DNA of 64,000 nt from Nitrosomonas communis (GTDB taxonomy: Bacteria; Pseudomonadota; Gammaproteobacteria; Burkholderiales; Nitrosomonadaceae). The notes beneath the pieces were generated by a model. It searched no databases and was not told where the DNA came from. It saw only the letters and a list, made by a program, of their open reading frames with translations. Positions 15,600-23,354 of the stretch are shown here, one piece after another (position 1 is the first letter of the stretch; each line of letters begins with the position of its first letter). The stretch covers positions 3,100,001-3,164,000 of the forward strand of contig NZ_CP011451.1 of the NCBI RefSeq assembly GCF_001007935.1, read 5' to 3'. The position numbers were made by a program, and so were the translations under genes.

Positions 15600-17061
15600 C
15601 GTCTTTATCATGGGCGCTGGCCCGGCAGGATTGTGCGCCGCCCTGCGCTTACAGCAATTAAATTACCGCGTAGCGCTGGTTGAACGCAGCCCACGCTGGC
15701 CAAGACCTCAGATTGGCGAAGCGTTAACGCCAGGTGTAAAGAACATCATTGATTTCCTCGATGCCAACCAAGCCCTGGAAAAAGTGCCTCATCTCGCACG
15801 TTTACCGACCCGCTTGCGTTGGCAAAGCCACACGCCAGAGATCGTGGCCCATTCAAATTCGGCCGTGGTAAACCGGGCAGCATTTGATGCCGCGCTGTTG
15901 CAATTGGCGCGTGAGCGTGGTGTACAAGTTTATCAGCCTGCCTCCCTGACCAGGGTAAGCGGTCAGGCTGGTGCCTGGCAGTTGAACTTTGCGACTCCGG
16001 CCGGCCAGCAACAGATCCAGGCTTGCTTCATTCTGGATGCACGCGGCCGCAGTCCGCAACATATCGCGTGTGCGCCGCGTTTATCAGCTAGTTGGGTCGA
16101 GCTTGCCCATACTGATATACCCGTTGGACTAGCCCACCTGACGCAAGTAGAAGCCGTCGAACACGGCTGGCTTTGGGGTACACATCTACCCGACAAACGT
16201 TACCGTGTGATGCTGCTGTGCGACCCGGCCACGCAACATCAATTGATGCCAGGTCGCCCCGAAGTATGGCTACGTGCAAATTGTGCCTCCAGCCAGTTAT
16301 TCACGGCTATCGCCGAGCTGCCGTTTGCGGGCCGCTTACAGGCTTGCTCCGCTACGCCCTATCTGGCGTATGACAGTTGGCAGGAAGGTCGCTTAAAGCT
16401 CGGCGATGCGGCCTTTGCATTAGATCCTATTTCATCGTCTGGAGTGGAAAAAGCAATGCGCTTTTCCCTGCAGGCGGTGATTGCAATTCACACTGTCCAT
16501 CATACTCAACAAGCCTCGCGCCATGAACTGGCACGTGAGTTTTTCCAGCGGCGTTTAATTGAAACCTGTGCACGACATAGCTTATGGACGCAACGGTATT
16601 ACGCGCAAGTCTGGTGTAGCCACCACGCATTCTGGCGTGAGAGGGCCGTGCCTTATCCCGATACGCTCAAGTTAACTGCGGATGCCAGCACCCATGCACT
16701 ATTCGATGCGTTGCAGCAGGAATTTGAGCATCTGCAAAACTATCGCCAGCCGGAACTGAAGCGGCAGCCTTTTTTACGCGAGCATCAAGCGATCCGGTTT
16801 AGTCGCGATGTGAAAGTCATCAAAGCACCATGTGTGATGAATGATCAAGTGCAACTATGGCCCGCATTGCAGCATCCGCATTTGGAATCTCCCCTTGCAT
16901 TTTTGGAAAATGAGGCCTTGCTGCCACGTCTAGCTATCTTATCGCACCAGCCGACGCTGGCCGCAGTGCTGGGTATACTCAGTCAATCGATGAGTATTCA
17001 CAAAGCACGGCGCTTGCTGGAGTGGCTGTGGCAGCGTGGCTTGCTGGAAGCCACCCACTAA
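15583..17061 (+). CDS. FAD-dependent monooxygenase, LodB/QhpG-like
   Basis: A 492-residue flavoprotein of the tryptophan-halogenase/PHBH-like fold. The N-terminus is VDVFIMGAGPAGLCAALRL (dinucleotide GxGxxG) followed by the acidic strand end ALVERS. The second FAD motif is LGDAAFALDPISSSGVEKAM. In the lod and qhp systems such monooxygenases (LodB, QhpG) hydroxylate the precursor Trp during tryptophylquinone formation; halogenases carry a WxWxIP motif, which I do not see here. Translation is probably coupled to the radical SAM gene (17-base overlap). It is the last gene of the operon, followed by about 70 bases of gap. Confidence 0.8.
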   Translation: MIPSVDVFIMGAGPAGLCAALRLQQLNYRVALVERSPRWPRPQIGEALTPGVKNIIDFLDANQALEKVPHLARLPTRLRWQSHTPEIVAHSNSAVVNRAAFDAALLQLARERGVQVYQPASLTRVSGQAGAWQLNFATPAGQQQIQACFILDARGRSPQHIACAPRLSASWVELAHTDIPVGLAHLTQVEAVEHGWLWGTHLPDKRYRVMLLCDPATQHQLMPGRPEVWLRANCASSQLFTAIAELPFAGRLQACSATPYLAYDSWQEGRLKLGDAAFALDPISSSGVEKAMRFSLQAVIAIHTVHHTQQASRHELAREFFQRRLIETCARHSLWTQRYYAQVWCSHHAFWRERAVPYPDTLKLTADASTHALFDALQQEFEHLQNYRQPELKRQPFLREHQAIRFSRDVKVIKAPCVMNDQVQLWPALQHPHLESPLAFLENEALLPRLAILSHQPTLAAVLGILSQSMSIHKARRLLEWLWQRGLLEATH

Positions 17062-17133
17062 ATCAGGCAGGTTCTGTTAGAATCTGTACTCACATCAGTA
17101 TTATTTTATTAACTCTGCTCAGATTATAACAAT

Positions 17134-17631
17134 TTGAATCATATCCATATTTTTACCGACGGCAGTGTCAATACCCAATCAAAAACAGGGTATGGTGCTT
17201 ACTTTGCGATAGCTGACTTGGTTACGCCGATAGAAACGCTAAAAGATGCAGTGAAAGTGAAGCGCTTTGAACAAACCAGCTCGACTAAATTGGAATTGCA
17301 AACGTTGTTATGGGCGCTAAATGAAACGTATGAAACCATTAACTTAACTGATGCTGGCGATATGCCTTTGGTGATTTATACCGACTCACAAAATATTATG
17401 AGTCTGCCAGAGAGGCGAGCCCGTCTTGAACACAATCATTTTTTCTCAAGTAAAAACAAGCCACTGAATAATTATGAGCTCTACCAGGAGTTTTACCGCT
17501 TGCATGCCAGGCTCAATTGCAGGTTTATAAAGGTGGCAGGTCACTCAGCCTCTCACCAGAAAGATGAGATTGACAAACTGTTCAGTTTGGTTGATCGCTC
17601 ATCCAGGCGTGCGTTGCGAGAAAATCGTTAA
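17134..17631 (+). CDS. RNase H-like protein
   Basis: A 165-residue RNase H fold. It shows HIFTDGSVNTQSKTGYGAYF (first catalytic Asp), KLELQTLLWAL (catalytic Glu), VIYTDSQNIM (third Asp) and KVAGHSASHQKDEIDKLFSLVD (the His loop and final Asp). All four carboxylates of an active RNase H are thus present. It is diverged from housekeeping RnhA, which suggests a mobile or accessory paralogue. The frame begins at a TTG (17134) and no strong ribosome site is visible, so the start is uncertain. A broken copy of its 3' half lies at 5645-5884. Confidence 0.8.
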   Translation: MNHIHIFTDGSVNTQSKTGYGAYFAIADLVTPIETLKDAVKVKRFEQTSSTKLELQTLLWALNETYETINLTDAGDMPLVIYTDSQNIMSLPERRARLEHNHFFSSKNKPLNNYELYQEFYRLHARLNCRFIKVAGHSASHQKDEIDKLFSLVDRSSRRALRENR

Positions 17632-17712
17632 TCCATGATGTAGAGAGTGGATAAAGTATGTGAAAAGAGCAGGCTCTCATTGGAACATAAGTTTCTACTC
17701 CCTGTCTTATTT

Positions 17713-17770
17713 CATTCCAGCTCAAAATTGACTTGGTTCGCTTCACCTTGCCTGATTCGGAAACGGAATG
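17713..17770. repeat. MITE-like repeat, family 1, copy 3 (internally deleted)
   Basis: Keeps CATTCCAGCTCAAAATTGAC, TTGGTTCGCTTCACCTTGCC and GGAAACGGAATG, but lacks about 45 bp of the interior seen in full copies. It lies between the RNase H-like gene and selO. Confidence 0.65.
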
Positions 17771-17839
17771 ATTCGCTTAGCGCTTAGCAATTTCCGTTTT
17801 GACAGATATTGTCGGATTAAATGAATACAATAAGATCAC

Positions 17840-19321
17840 ATGAACCCAGATAGAAAATATGCGAAGGACAGCGTCGGCTGGCAGTTTGATAACAGCTATG
17901 CCCGTTTGCCAGAATTTTTTTATGCACGTCTGAACCCAGTGCCAGTGCGCGCTCCACAGTTAGCGATGTTGAATCATACGCTCGCAGCATCGCTTGGACT
18001 GGATTTCCACATGCTATCCGAAAAAGAGGCTGCCTTGCTGTTTGCAGGTAATGTGCTGCCTGAGGGATCAGAGCCTATTGCGCAAGCCTATGCTGGCCAT
18101 CAATACGGCCATTTCACTATGCTCGGTGATGGGAGAGCAATATTGCTGGGTGAGCATCTTACGCCCACAGGGGACAGATTTGACATCCAGCTAAAAGGTT
18201 CTGGTCAAACCCGATTCTCACGGCGTGGCGATGGCCGCGCAGCACTGGCGCCGATGCTACGTGAGTATCTCGTCAGCGAAGCAATGCATGCATTAAATAT
18301 TCCCACTACGCGCAGTCTTGCCGTGGTCACCACTGGCGAGTCAGTCATACGCGAAACCCTGCTGCCCGGTGCGATACTCACGCGGGTGGCTGCCAGTCAC
18401 ATTCGGGTGGGTACGTTTGAATATGTTGCGCGGCTGGGCAATAGTGAAGCGATCAAAATTCTGGCCGATTATACTATCGACCGGCATTACCCCGATGTTG
18501 CCACGGCTGAGAATGCCTACCTTGCGCTGTTGCACAACGTCATACAACGTCAGGCCTCGCTGGTCGCACAATGGATGCTGGTGGGTTTCATTCACGGCGT
18601 GATGAATACGGATAATATGACCATCAGTGGTGAAACGATTGATTATGGTCCGTGTGCCTTTATGGATGCCTACGATCCGGACACCGTTTTCAGCTCGATT
18701 GATCAGCATGGCCGCTATCGCTATAGCAATCAGCCCCTGATAGCACAGTGGAATCTCGCACGTTTTGCTGAAACATTATTACCGCTGCTACACCCGGACC
18801 AGGAGAAAGCAGTCGCGTTGGCGGAAGAAGCGATCCATACTTTCTCCGCTATCTTCCAGCACCACTGGTTAACAGGGATGCGCAAAAAGCTGGGATTATT
18901 TACTGAAGAAGCAGAGGATATTGAATTGATCAAAACCGTGCTGGCATGGATGCAGCAGCATCAAGCTGATTACACTAATACCTTGCGCGCACTGGCCGCG
19001 GACACTATGCCGCAAGATGCCCTATTTCAGAATGCCGAGTTTATGGAGTGGCATGGGCGCTGGCAGGCGAGATTATTGAGCCAGGCCGAGCCCAAGCAGG
19101 CTTCCTTGAGTTTGATGCGGGCGCATAATCCTGCGATCCATCCGCGCAACCACCAGGTTGAAGCGGCACTGGCAGCAGCTACAGAACGGGGTGATTATTC
19201 TCTGCTGCAACGACTGCTGGCAGCAGTAACAGCGCCTTACACCGATGCACCGGAGTATCAGGATTACCGCACTCCTCCGCTACCGTCAGAACGCGTCTGT
19301 CAGACCTTCTGTGGCACTTAA
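17840..19321 (+). CDS. selO: Protein adenylyltransferase SelO (YdiU)
   Basis: A 493-residue pseudokinase-fold AMPylator that transfers AMP from ATP to Ser/Thr/Tyr of target proteins in redox homeostasis. Family blocks are clear: [50 protein letters not shown] (as [10 protein letters not shown]), and [20 protein letters not shown] with the metal-binding Asn/Asp, then [13 protein letters not shown]. The C-terminus reads VCQTFCGT, with Cys where eukaryotic SelO has selenocysteine. Together with the Cys in YGPCAF this fits the regulatory disulfide described for the E. coli protein. The length matches the family. Confidence 0.95.
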   Translation: MNPDRKYAKDSVGWQFDNSYARLPEFFYARLNPVPVRAPQLAMLNHTLAASLGLDFHMLSEKEAALLFAGNVLPEGSEPIAQAYAGHQYGHFTMLGDGRAILLGEHLTPTGDRFDIQLKGSGQTRFSRRGDGRAALAPMLREYLVSEAMHALNIPTTRSLAVVTTGESVIRETLLPGAILTRVAASHIRVGTFEYVARLGNSEAIKILADYTIDRHYPDVATAENAYLALLHNVIQRQASLVAQWMLVGFIHGVMNTDNMTISGETIDYGPCAFMDAYDPDTVFSSIDQHGRYRYSNQPLIAQWNLARFAETLLPLLHPDQEKAVALAEEAIHTFSAIFQHHWLTGMRKKLGLFTEEAEDIELIKTVLAWMQQHQADYTNTLRALAADTMPQDALFQNAEFMEWHGRWQARLLSQAEPKQASLSLMRAHNPAIHPRNHQVEAALAAATERGDYSLLQRLLAAVTAPYTDAPEYQDYRTPPLPSERVCQTFCGT

Positions 19322-19341
19322 TTTTATTTGCCGCAAGTACA

Positions 19342-19653
19342 TTATTTCAGGAAGGAGCAGCAATAATCAGTGGGAATTTTTACTTTCATGGTAAATTCAC
19401 TATTCGCGGGTACGTTAAAAGCTTCCCCACCTTTAACGCTTTGCCAACCAGAGGCCGGCAGGCGAACTTCCAGTTCACCGGCCAGGATTTCCATCAATTC
19501 AGGATCAGCGGTATGGAAGGTGTATTCGCCCGGCTGCATGAAGCCCAAGGTTTTTTTGCTGCCGTCGGCAAAAATAAGGGTGCGGCTGTTGATTTTGCCA
19601 TCGAAATAAACGTTGGCTCGCTTGACGACAGTGACATGTGTGAAGTCTGACAT
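19342..19653 (-). CDS. ppnP: Pyrimidine/purine nucleoside phosphorylase
   Basis: A 103-residue protein of the YaiE/PpnP cupin-like family (DUF1255). It shows VYFDGKINSRTLIFADGSKK, TLGFMQPGEYTFHTADPELM, EILAGELEVRLP and GEAFNVPANSEFTMKV, the conserved core of the family. It catalyses phosphorolysis of nucleosides to free base and ribose-1-phosphate. It is convergent with selO, with 20 bases between the stops. Confidence 0.92.
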   Translation of the reverse strand: MSDFTHVTVVKRANVYFDGKINSRTLIFADGSKKTLGFMQPGEYTFHTADPELMEILAGELEVRLPASGWQSVKGGEAFNVPANSEFTMKVKIPTDYCCSFLK

Positions 19654-19693
19654 AACGATGCTTTACGGTTGAAAAATTGGGCATGATAACAGA

Positions 19694-20272
19694 TCAATTC
19701 ATTTTCCGGATCACAAAAAGTCGTGGCGCATGAGGTTTTAGGTAATAGCTCAGCACAGTATCGACCTGAAAATGACGCGGATCAAGTTGTTGACACCATC
19801 TGCTCAGGCGCAGGGTTTCTTCATCGCCGCCCACATGACCAGGATAAGCCAGCACGGTCACAATCCCTTGTGCGGTAAGCAACCGACAAGCTATCTCAAT
19901 AGCTGTCAAAGTCGAGTCGGCTCGGGTAATAAAGCTTTTATTTCCCCCTGGCAAATAGCCCAGATTAAACATAATCACCTGTATCTGGCCGTGGAATGCT
20001 TGCGGAATATGCTCATCCATCAAGGAATGACTGGCGTGAATCAGCGTGACTCTGTGCAGCAAATCCCGCTGCTGCAGTAGCTGTGCGGTAATGTGTATGG
20101 CCTGAAGCTGCACATCAAAACCAAAAACAGTCCCCCTGCCACCGACCAACTGGGCTAGAAAAGTCGTGTCATGTCCGTTTCCGACAGTGGCATCGACTGC
20201 ACTGCCTCCCTGCAGTAAATGCTGGCGAACGATGTGATGCGCTGTTTCAGGCAGAGGGAAAATGCGAGTCAT
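19694..20272 (-). CDS. mnmM: tRNA (mnm5s2U34) methyltransferase, MnmM/YtqB family
   Basis: About 192 residues from the ATG at 20272. The SAM motif is AVDATVGNGHDTTFLAQLVG, then FGFDVQ. The family-typical motif VIMFNLGYLPGGNK follows, as in YtqB-type rRNA_methylase proteins (PF06962), and YPGHVGGDEET lies near the end. In B. subtilis and S. aureus MnmM methylates nm5(s2)U to mnm5(s2)U at the tRNA wobble position. The gene overlaps the 3' end of an upstream FAD oxidoreductase gene, which could supply the nm5 intermediate, so the pair resembles a split MnmC. The gene name is by family resemblance. Confidence 0.8.
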   Translation of the reverse strand: MTRIFPLPETAHHIVRQHLLQGGSAVDATVGNGHDTTFLAQLVGGRGTVFGFDVQLQAIHITAQLLQQRDLLHRVTLIHASHSLMDEHIPQAFHGQIQVIMFNLGYLPGGNKSFITRADSTLTAIEIACRLLTAQGIVTVLAYPGHVGGDEETLRLSRWCQQLDPRHFQVDTVLSYYLKPHAPRLFVIRKMN

Positions 20273-21314
20273 AATAACGCCGCACATGCACGGTGTCGGG
20301 GATGGATGCAGCCTGATTCAAAGCTGCGGCAAATTGCTGCGCATACCAGGGAATGGCCAGGCTGCCTTTGGCACCAAAGCCGTTAAAAATATGCAAGTGG
20401 CGGTAGACTGGATGGGAACCGATAAAAGGCCGTTTATCCTGCGTGGCTGGGCGAATACCTGCCTGATGTTCAACAATCTCAACCGGGTGTAAACCGGGAT
20501 AGACTTCAGTCAAAGCCTGTATCAACTGGTGACGAGCACGCTCAGTAGGTTGCGTATCCAGATTGGTGTAATCAAAAGTCGCCCCTAGCCTGAATTGATG
20601 CGGCTCGGTAGGAATCATCCAATACCCAAAATTGAGAATTCGGATGGGAGAAACTGCCTGGGTTTTACAGTAAAGAATCTCTCCTTTCACCGGTTGGAAC
20701 GGTAATTTACCAAACCAGGGATTGACTGTCCCCTGATGACCTTCGCAAAACACGATGTGCCGTGGCTGCCAATCCTGCCATTGCAAATGCGGCTGGAACA
20801 TGATCTCACGGTAATCTAACCTGGCTTGCCGGTAGCAGCCGTTCGCCACAAAAAAATCCTGCAAGCACTTCAGTAGCTGGCGAATTTTTATATAGCCGGT
20901 CTGCAGCTGCTGCAGCACGCCAAAAGCAGAGTTAATACCAGGAGGGCAAGATGGCTCATCTGTTAAAAATGCTTGATACTCGGCTTGTACCAGCCTTTGC
21001 TGGGCAATATGCCGTTCGTGCTCGCTTTTTAATAAGCGTACCATGGGGATCGGCACAAAAAACTGCTGTTTGAATGCTAACGCCAGTTGTTGGTAGCAAT
21101 CCATGGCAGCCGGCAATAATTGCTCGATTTCAGCAGCTTTGACCAGCCGCTTACCGGTAACTGGATTGATCAGTCCGGCAGCGACCTGCGACGCATTGGT
21201 CTCACCGCTATCGATCACCATGACACGAGCCTGCTGGCGGATCAACTCCCAGGCCAGCAAGCTGCCAGCCAGGCCCTGACCAACAATCAGTACATCAACC
21301 GGCCTGCTTGGCAG
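20247..21314 (-). CDS. FAD-dependent oxidoreductase (DAO family), MnmC(o)-like
   Basis: A DAO-fold flavoprotein of about 355 residues. The nucleotide motif VDVLIVGQGLAGSLLAWEL can only be included if translation starts upstream of the TTG at 21260. After an in-frame stop at 21315-21317 the only start-like codon before the motif is CTG at 21314, so a non-AUG start is proposed. Other blocks are ETNASQVAAGLINPVTGKRL, PVKGEILYC, and GIRPATQDKRPFIGSHP followed by HIFNGFGAKGSLAIPWYA, the DAO C-terminal FAD signature. It overlaps mnmM by 26 bases. Inference: it oxidatively removes the carboxymethyl group of cmnm5U to give nm5U for MnmM. Glycine-oxidase-like activity is the alternative. Confidence 0.75.
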   Translation of the reverse strand: MPSRPVDVLIVGQGLAGSLLAWELIRQQARVMVIDSGETNASQVAAGLINPVTGKRLVKAAEIEQLLPAAMDCYQQLALAFKQQFFVPIPMVRLLKSEHERHIAQQRLVQAEYQAFLTDEPSCPPGINSAFGVLQQLQTGYIKIRQLLKCLQDFFVANGCYRQARLDYREIMFQPHLQWQDWQPRHIVFCEGHQGTVNPWFGKLPFQPVKGEILYCKTQAVSPIRILNFGYWMIPTEPHQFRLGATFDYTNLDTQPTERARHQLIQALTEVYPGLHPVEIVEHQAGIRPATQDKRPFIGSHPVYRHLHIFNGFGAKGSLAIPWYAQQFAAALNQAASIPDTVHVRRYYDSHFPSA

Positions 21315-21651
21315 TTAACACCTCGCCTTGAAGAACAATACCGGCCCAACCATCGCGCATAAAAATGCGGATATTCTGGTGATCATGACCAGCAGGATTT
21401 CCCAGCACATCTTTACGATAATAATCACCAAACAAAGCCAAGGTCTGGTTCTGATCTAATCCATGCAGTTTGGCAAAGGCAAAAATCTTGCACGAGCCTT
21501 CATTGTGCCCGGCTTCATTCATTAATGGCTGGTGAAGACCATTGCTGAATGTTGTCGGCTGGTAATCATACGCTTCTGCAATCACTGCCAGCGTTTCTTT
21601 AAAATCAACCGCCTGCCCGGCTTTAATTCGATCGATAAAATCATTCAACAT
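21295..21651 (-). CDS. HopJ-family protein
   Basis: A 118-residue protein matching the HopJ family (named for a Pseudomonas type III effector, but widespread in non-pathogens). Conserved blocks: LNDFIDRIKAGQAVDFKETL, YDYQPTTFSNG, NEAGHNEGSCKIFAFAKLHG and LFGDYYRKDVLGNPAGHDHQ. A virulence role is not implied; the function in environmental bacteria is unknown. Its 3' end overlaps the proposed CTG start of the FAD oxidoreductase by about 20 bases. It is probably the first gene of a hopJ-DAO-mnmM operon. Confidence 0.9.
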   Translation of the reverse strand: MLNDFIDRIKAGQAVDFKETLAVIAEAYDYQPTTFSNGLHQPLMNEAGHNEGSCKIFAFAKLHGLDQNQTLALFGDYYRKDVLGNPAGHDHQNIRIFMRDGWAGIVLQGEVLTAKQAG

Positions 21652-21722
21652 TAAACCATTACTCTAAAAGTGCGTTAATATTAAGGTATTCTGGATGATA
21701 GAAGCTGGCCTGCAAGCGGCAA

Positions 21723-22154
21723 TTATTGCCAGCCGGTCACCTCGTAACCTTTCTCTTGCAAACAGCGGTTCACGAAATTAGCATAAGCCCGATCAGGCTG
21801 CGAGGGTTTTGAATAAAGCAACCCTCTCATCAATCCCCACACAGCGCCGCTGACCGCTCCCACCATGGAGCCCGTGCCCGCTGCACCGGTCACAGCTCCG
21901 CCAGCAGCACCGCTCGCAGCCCCAACCCCTGCTCCCATCACAGTACTTGAAGCAACATCGCCACTCTTGCCATAGCTTTTTTCCTTAGCCCCAGCTGATT
22001 TGGCGAGTTGTTCACACGCATTGATATCTTGCTCCGCAATCTCCTTGCCCACCGATAAAAAATGCGTGTTGGGATATAAGATAGGTTGCATGCTGGAGCA
22101 AGCTGAAAGCAATAGCAAGATCAATCCACTACTCAACATCATTACTAACTTCAT
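21723..22154 (-). CDS. Glycine-zipper lipoprotein
   Basis: 143 residues. The lipobox LLSACSSM ends the signal peptide (Cys at about residue 19). A central glycine zipper of about 50 residues (VMGAGVGAASGAAGGAVTGA and following AAGTGSMVGAVSGAVWG) could insert in or pack against a membrane. The C-terminus reads ANFVNRCLQEKGYEVTGWQ, a motif common at the ends of such small outer-membrane lipoproteins. The specific function is unknown. The ATG at 22154 follows an AGGGGAAGC-type ribosome site. Confidence 0.75.
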   Translation of the reverse strand: MKLVMMLSSGLILLLLSACSSMQPILYPNTHFLSVGKEIAEQDINACEQLAKSAGAKEKSYGKSGDVASSTVMGAGVGAASGAAGGAVTGAAGTGSMVGAVSGAVWGLMRGLLYSKPSQPDRAYANFVNRCLQEKGYEVTGWQ

Positions 22155-22268
22155 TGCTTCCCCTTACTACAAATATATCTGATTGAACAAGTATAGCTTG
22201 AACTTTACAGGGTAATGGAGTTATTCCCAACTCACTATATTCTATTTTTCTATCCATAATCATCCATA

Positions 22269-22371
22269 ATTCCGTTTCTAAATCATGCCTGACTTTGTCG
22301 GCTTCACTTTGCCGTATTATTAATATTGTCTGCGGCTCGCCTTTGTGTCATGTTTGATCTGGAAACGGAAT
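22269..22371. repeat. MITE-like repeat, family 1, copy 4
   Basis: A 103-bp copy with ends ATTCCGTTTCTAAATCATG and GGAAACGGAAT, reverse orientation interior (GACTTTGTCGGCTTCACTTT, GTCTGCGGCTCGC). It lies upstream of the glycine-zipper lipoprotein gene. Confidence 0.85.
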
Positions 22372-22573
22372 AAAAGGTAAAGCAGAACTAGACGATCCTG
22401 CTGAATGCTGAATGACTTAATCGGCAAATCACTTTACAAGTTGTAACCGGAGGGAGAGAAGATATTTTAATGCAGCTATTTTTTCTGGCTGTTACTGATG
22501 CAATGATTTCAGAGTAATTTTTACCAATTATTGATATTGCTATCACTCCCTTGTGAACTGCTGTTTATAGATA

Positions 22574-22825
22574 ATTCTATTTCCAAATCAAACATGATGC
22601 GAAGGTAAGCCACAGACAGAATAAGGACATCTCTAAAAAATCATATTTGTGGGCATCCGCTTCGCGGTTCACAAAAAATGCTTTCTTACCTATCAGTGAT
22701 AAGCTGCGTCAACATTTTTTGTTCTCACCTGGTTTTATTCAGATCACTGAATTTTTAGAGGCATCCATAAATAATACGGCAAGGGAATAGCTACGATAAA
22801 ATCAGGCTTGATTTAGAAATGGAAT
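22574..22825. repeat. MITE-like repeat, family 1, copy 5, split by another MITE
   Basis: The left part (22574-22624) and right part (22767-22825) together make a full-length family 1 element. The 142 bp between them is a different element flanked by a duplicated ATAA. Confidence 0.85.
22625..22766. mobile_element. 142-bp IS5-type MITE inserted in a family 1 repeat
   Basis: The inverted ends GGACATCTCTAAAAAATC and, on the other strand, GGATGCCTCTAAAAATTCA closely match the ends of the IS5-family element at 41405-42744 (GGGCACCTCTAAAAAT and GGGCGCCTCTAAAAATTCA). The flanks ATAA (22621-22624 and 22767-22770) are a 4-base target duplication, the usual size for this IS group. There is no coding capacity, so it is probably mobilised in trans by such an IS. 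Confidence 0.8.
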
Positions 22826-22831
22826 TGCCTT

Positions 22832-23242
22832 CTATCCTTTTTTAGGGCGAAACAACAGCACAGAAGCATTAACTTTGGTAATGAGCCGTTCGGCAACTGA
22901 ACCAATGTAAAAACGCTCTAATCCTTGACGGTGACTCGTTCCTACTGCCAGCAAGTCTGCTCCCCATTCAGAAACAGCAGCGGCAATCGCATCAACAATA
23001 CCCGCTAAACCATACTCAGCTTCAGCCTTTAAAAGGCTGGTCTCTACGCTTAGAGCGTCAATATTTGATTTGGAGCGCTTCAATATCTCTAAACCTGCCC
23101 CTCTATCAACTTCAGTATCACCGCTTATGCAATGGACAATACGCAAGGTTGCATTATAAGTTTTGGCAATATTAACTGCCTCTTCCAGTGCCTGCTGAGC
23201 AGCATCACTGCCATCAACAGCGACCATTATTTTTTTGTACAT
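22832..23242 (-). CDS. Universal stress protein, UspA family
   Basis: 136 residues with the UspA fold. It begins MYKKIMVAVDGSDAAQQALE (the first strand and nucleotide-binding Asp) and ends in the ATP-binding style motif GTSHRQGLERFYIGSVAERL followed by VLLFRPKKG (G-2x-G-9x-G-S/T pattern). It probably binds ATP. It lies just downstream of a SulP permease gene on the same strand; a near-identical arrangement recurs at 26562-28483. Co-regulation with the permease is inferred from this repeated pairing. Confidence 0.9.
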   Translation of the reverse strand: MYKKIMVAVDGSDAAQQALEEAVNIAKTYNATLRIVHCISGDTEVDRGAGLEILKRSKSNIDALSVETSLLKAEAEYGLAGIVDAIAAAVSEWGADLLAVGTSHRQGLERFYIGSVAERLITKVNASVLLFRPKKG

Positions 23243-23354
23243 AACTCTACCCCTCTTATTAAAATTTATTTTGTTCGCGGACGACGTTTCGGCCTTTCCG
23301 TCCGCAAAGCAATGAATAATTTACTTATTCAATATTTAAATATTCTAGAGATAG

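Noticed and set aside
17840-19321. Selenocysteine in SelO
   Set aside because: The equivalent C-terminal position is Cys and the frame ends in an ordinary stop; no SECIS-like element is needed.
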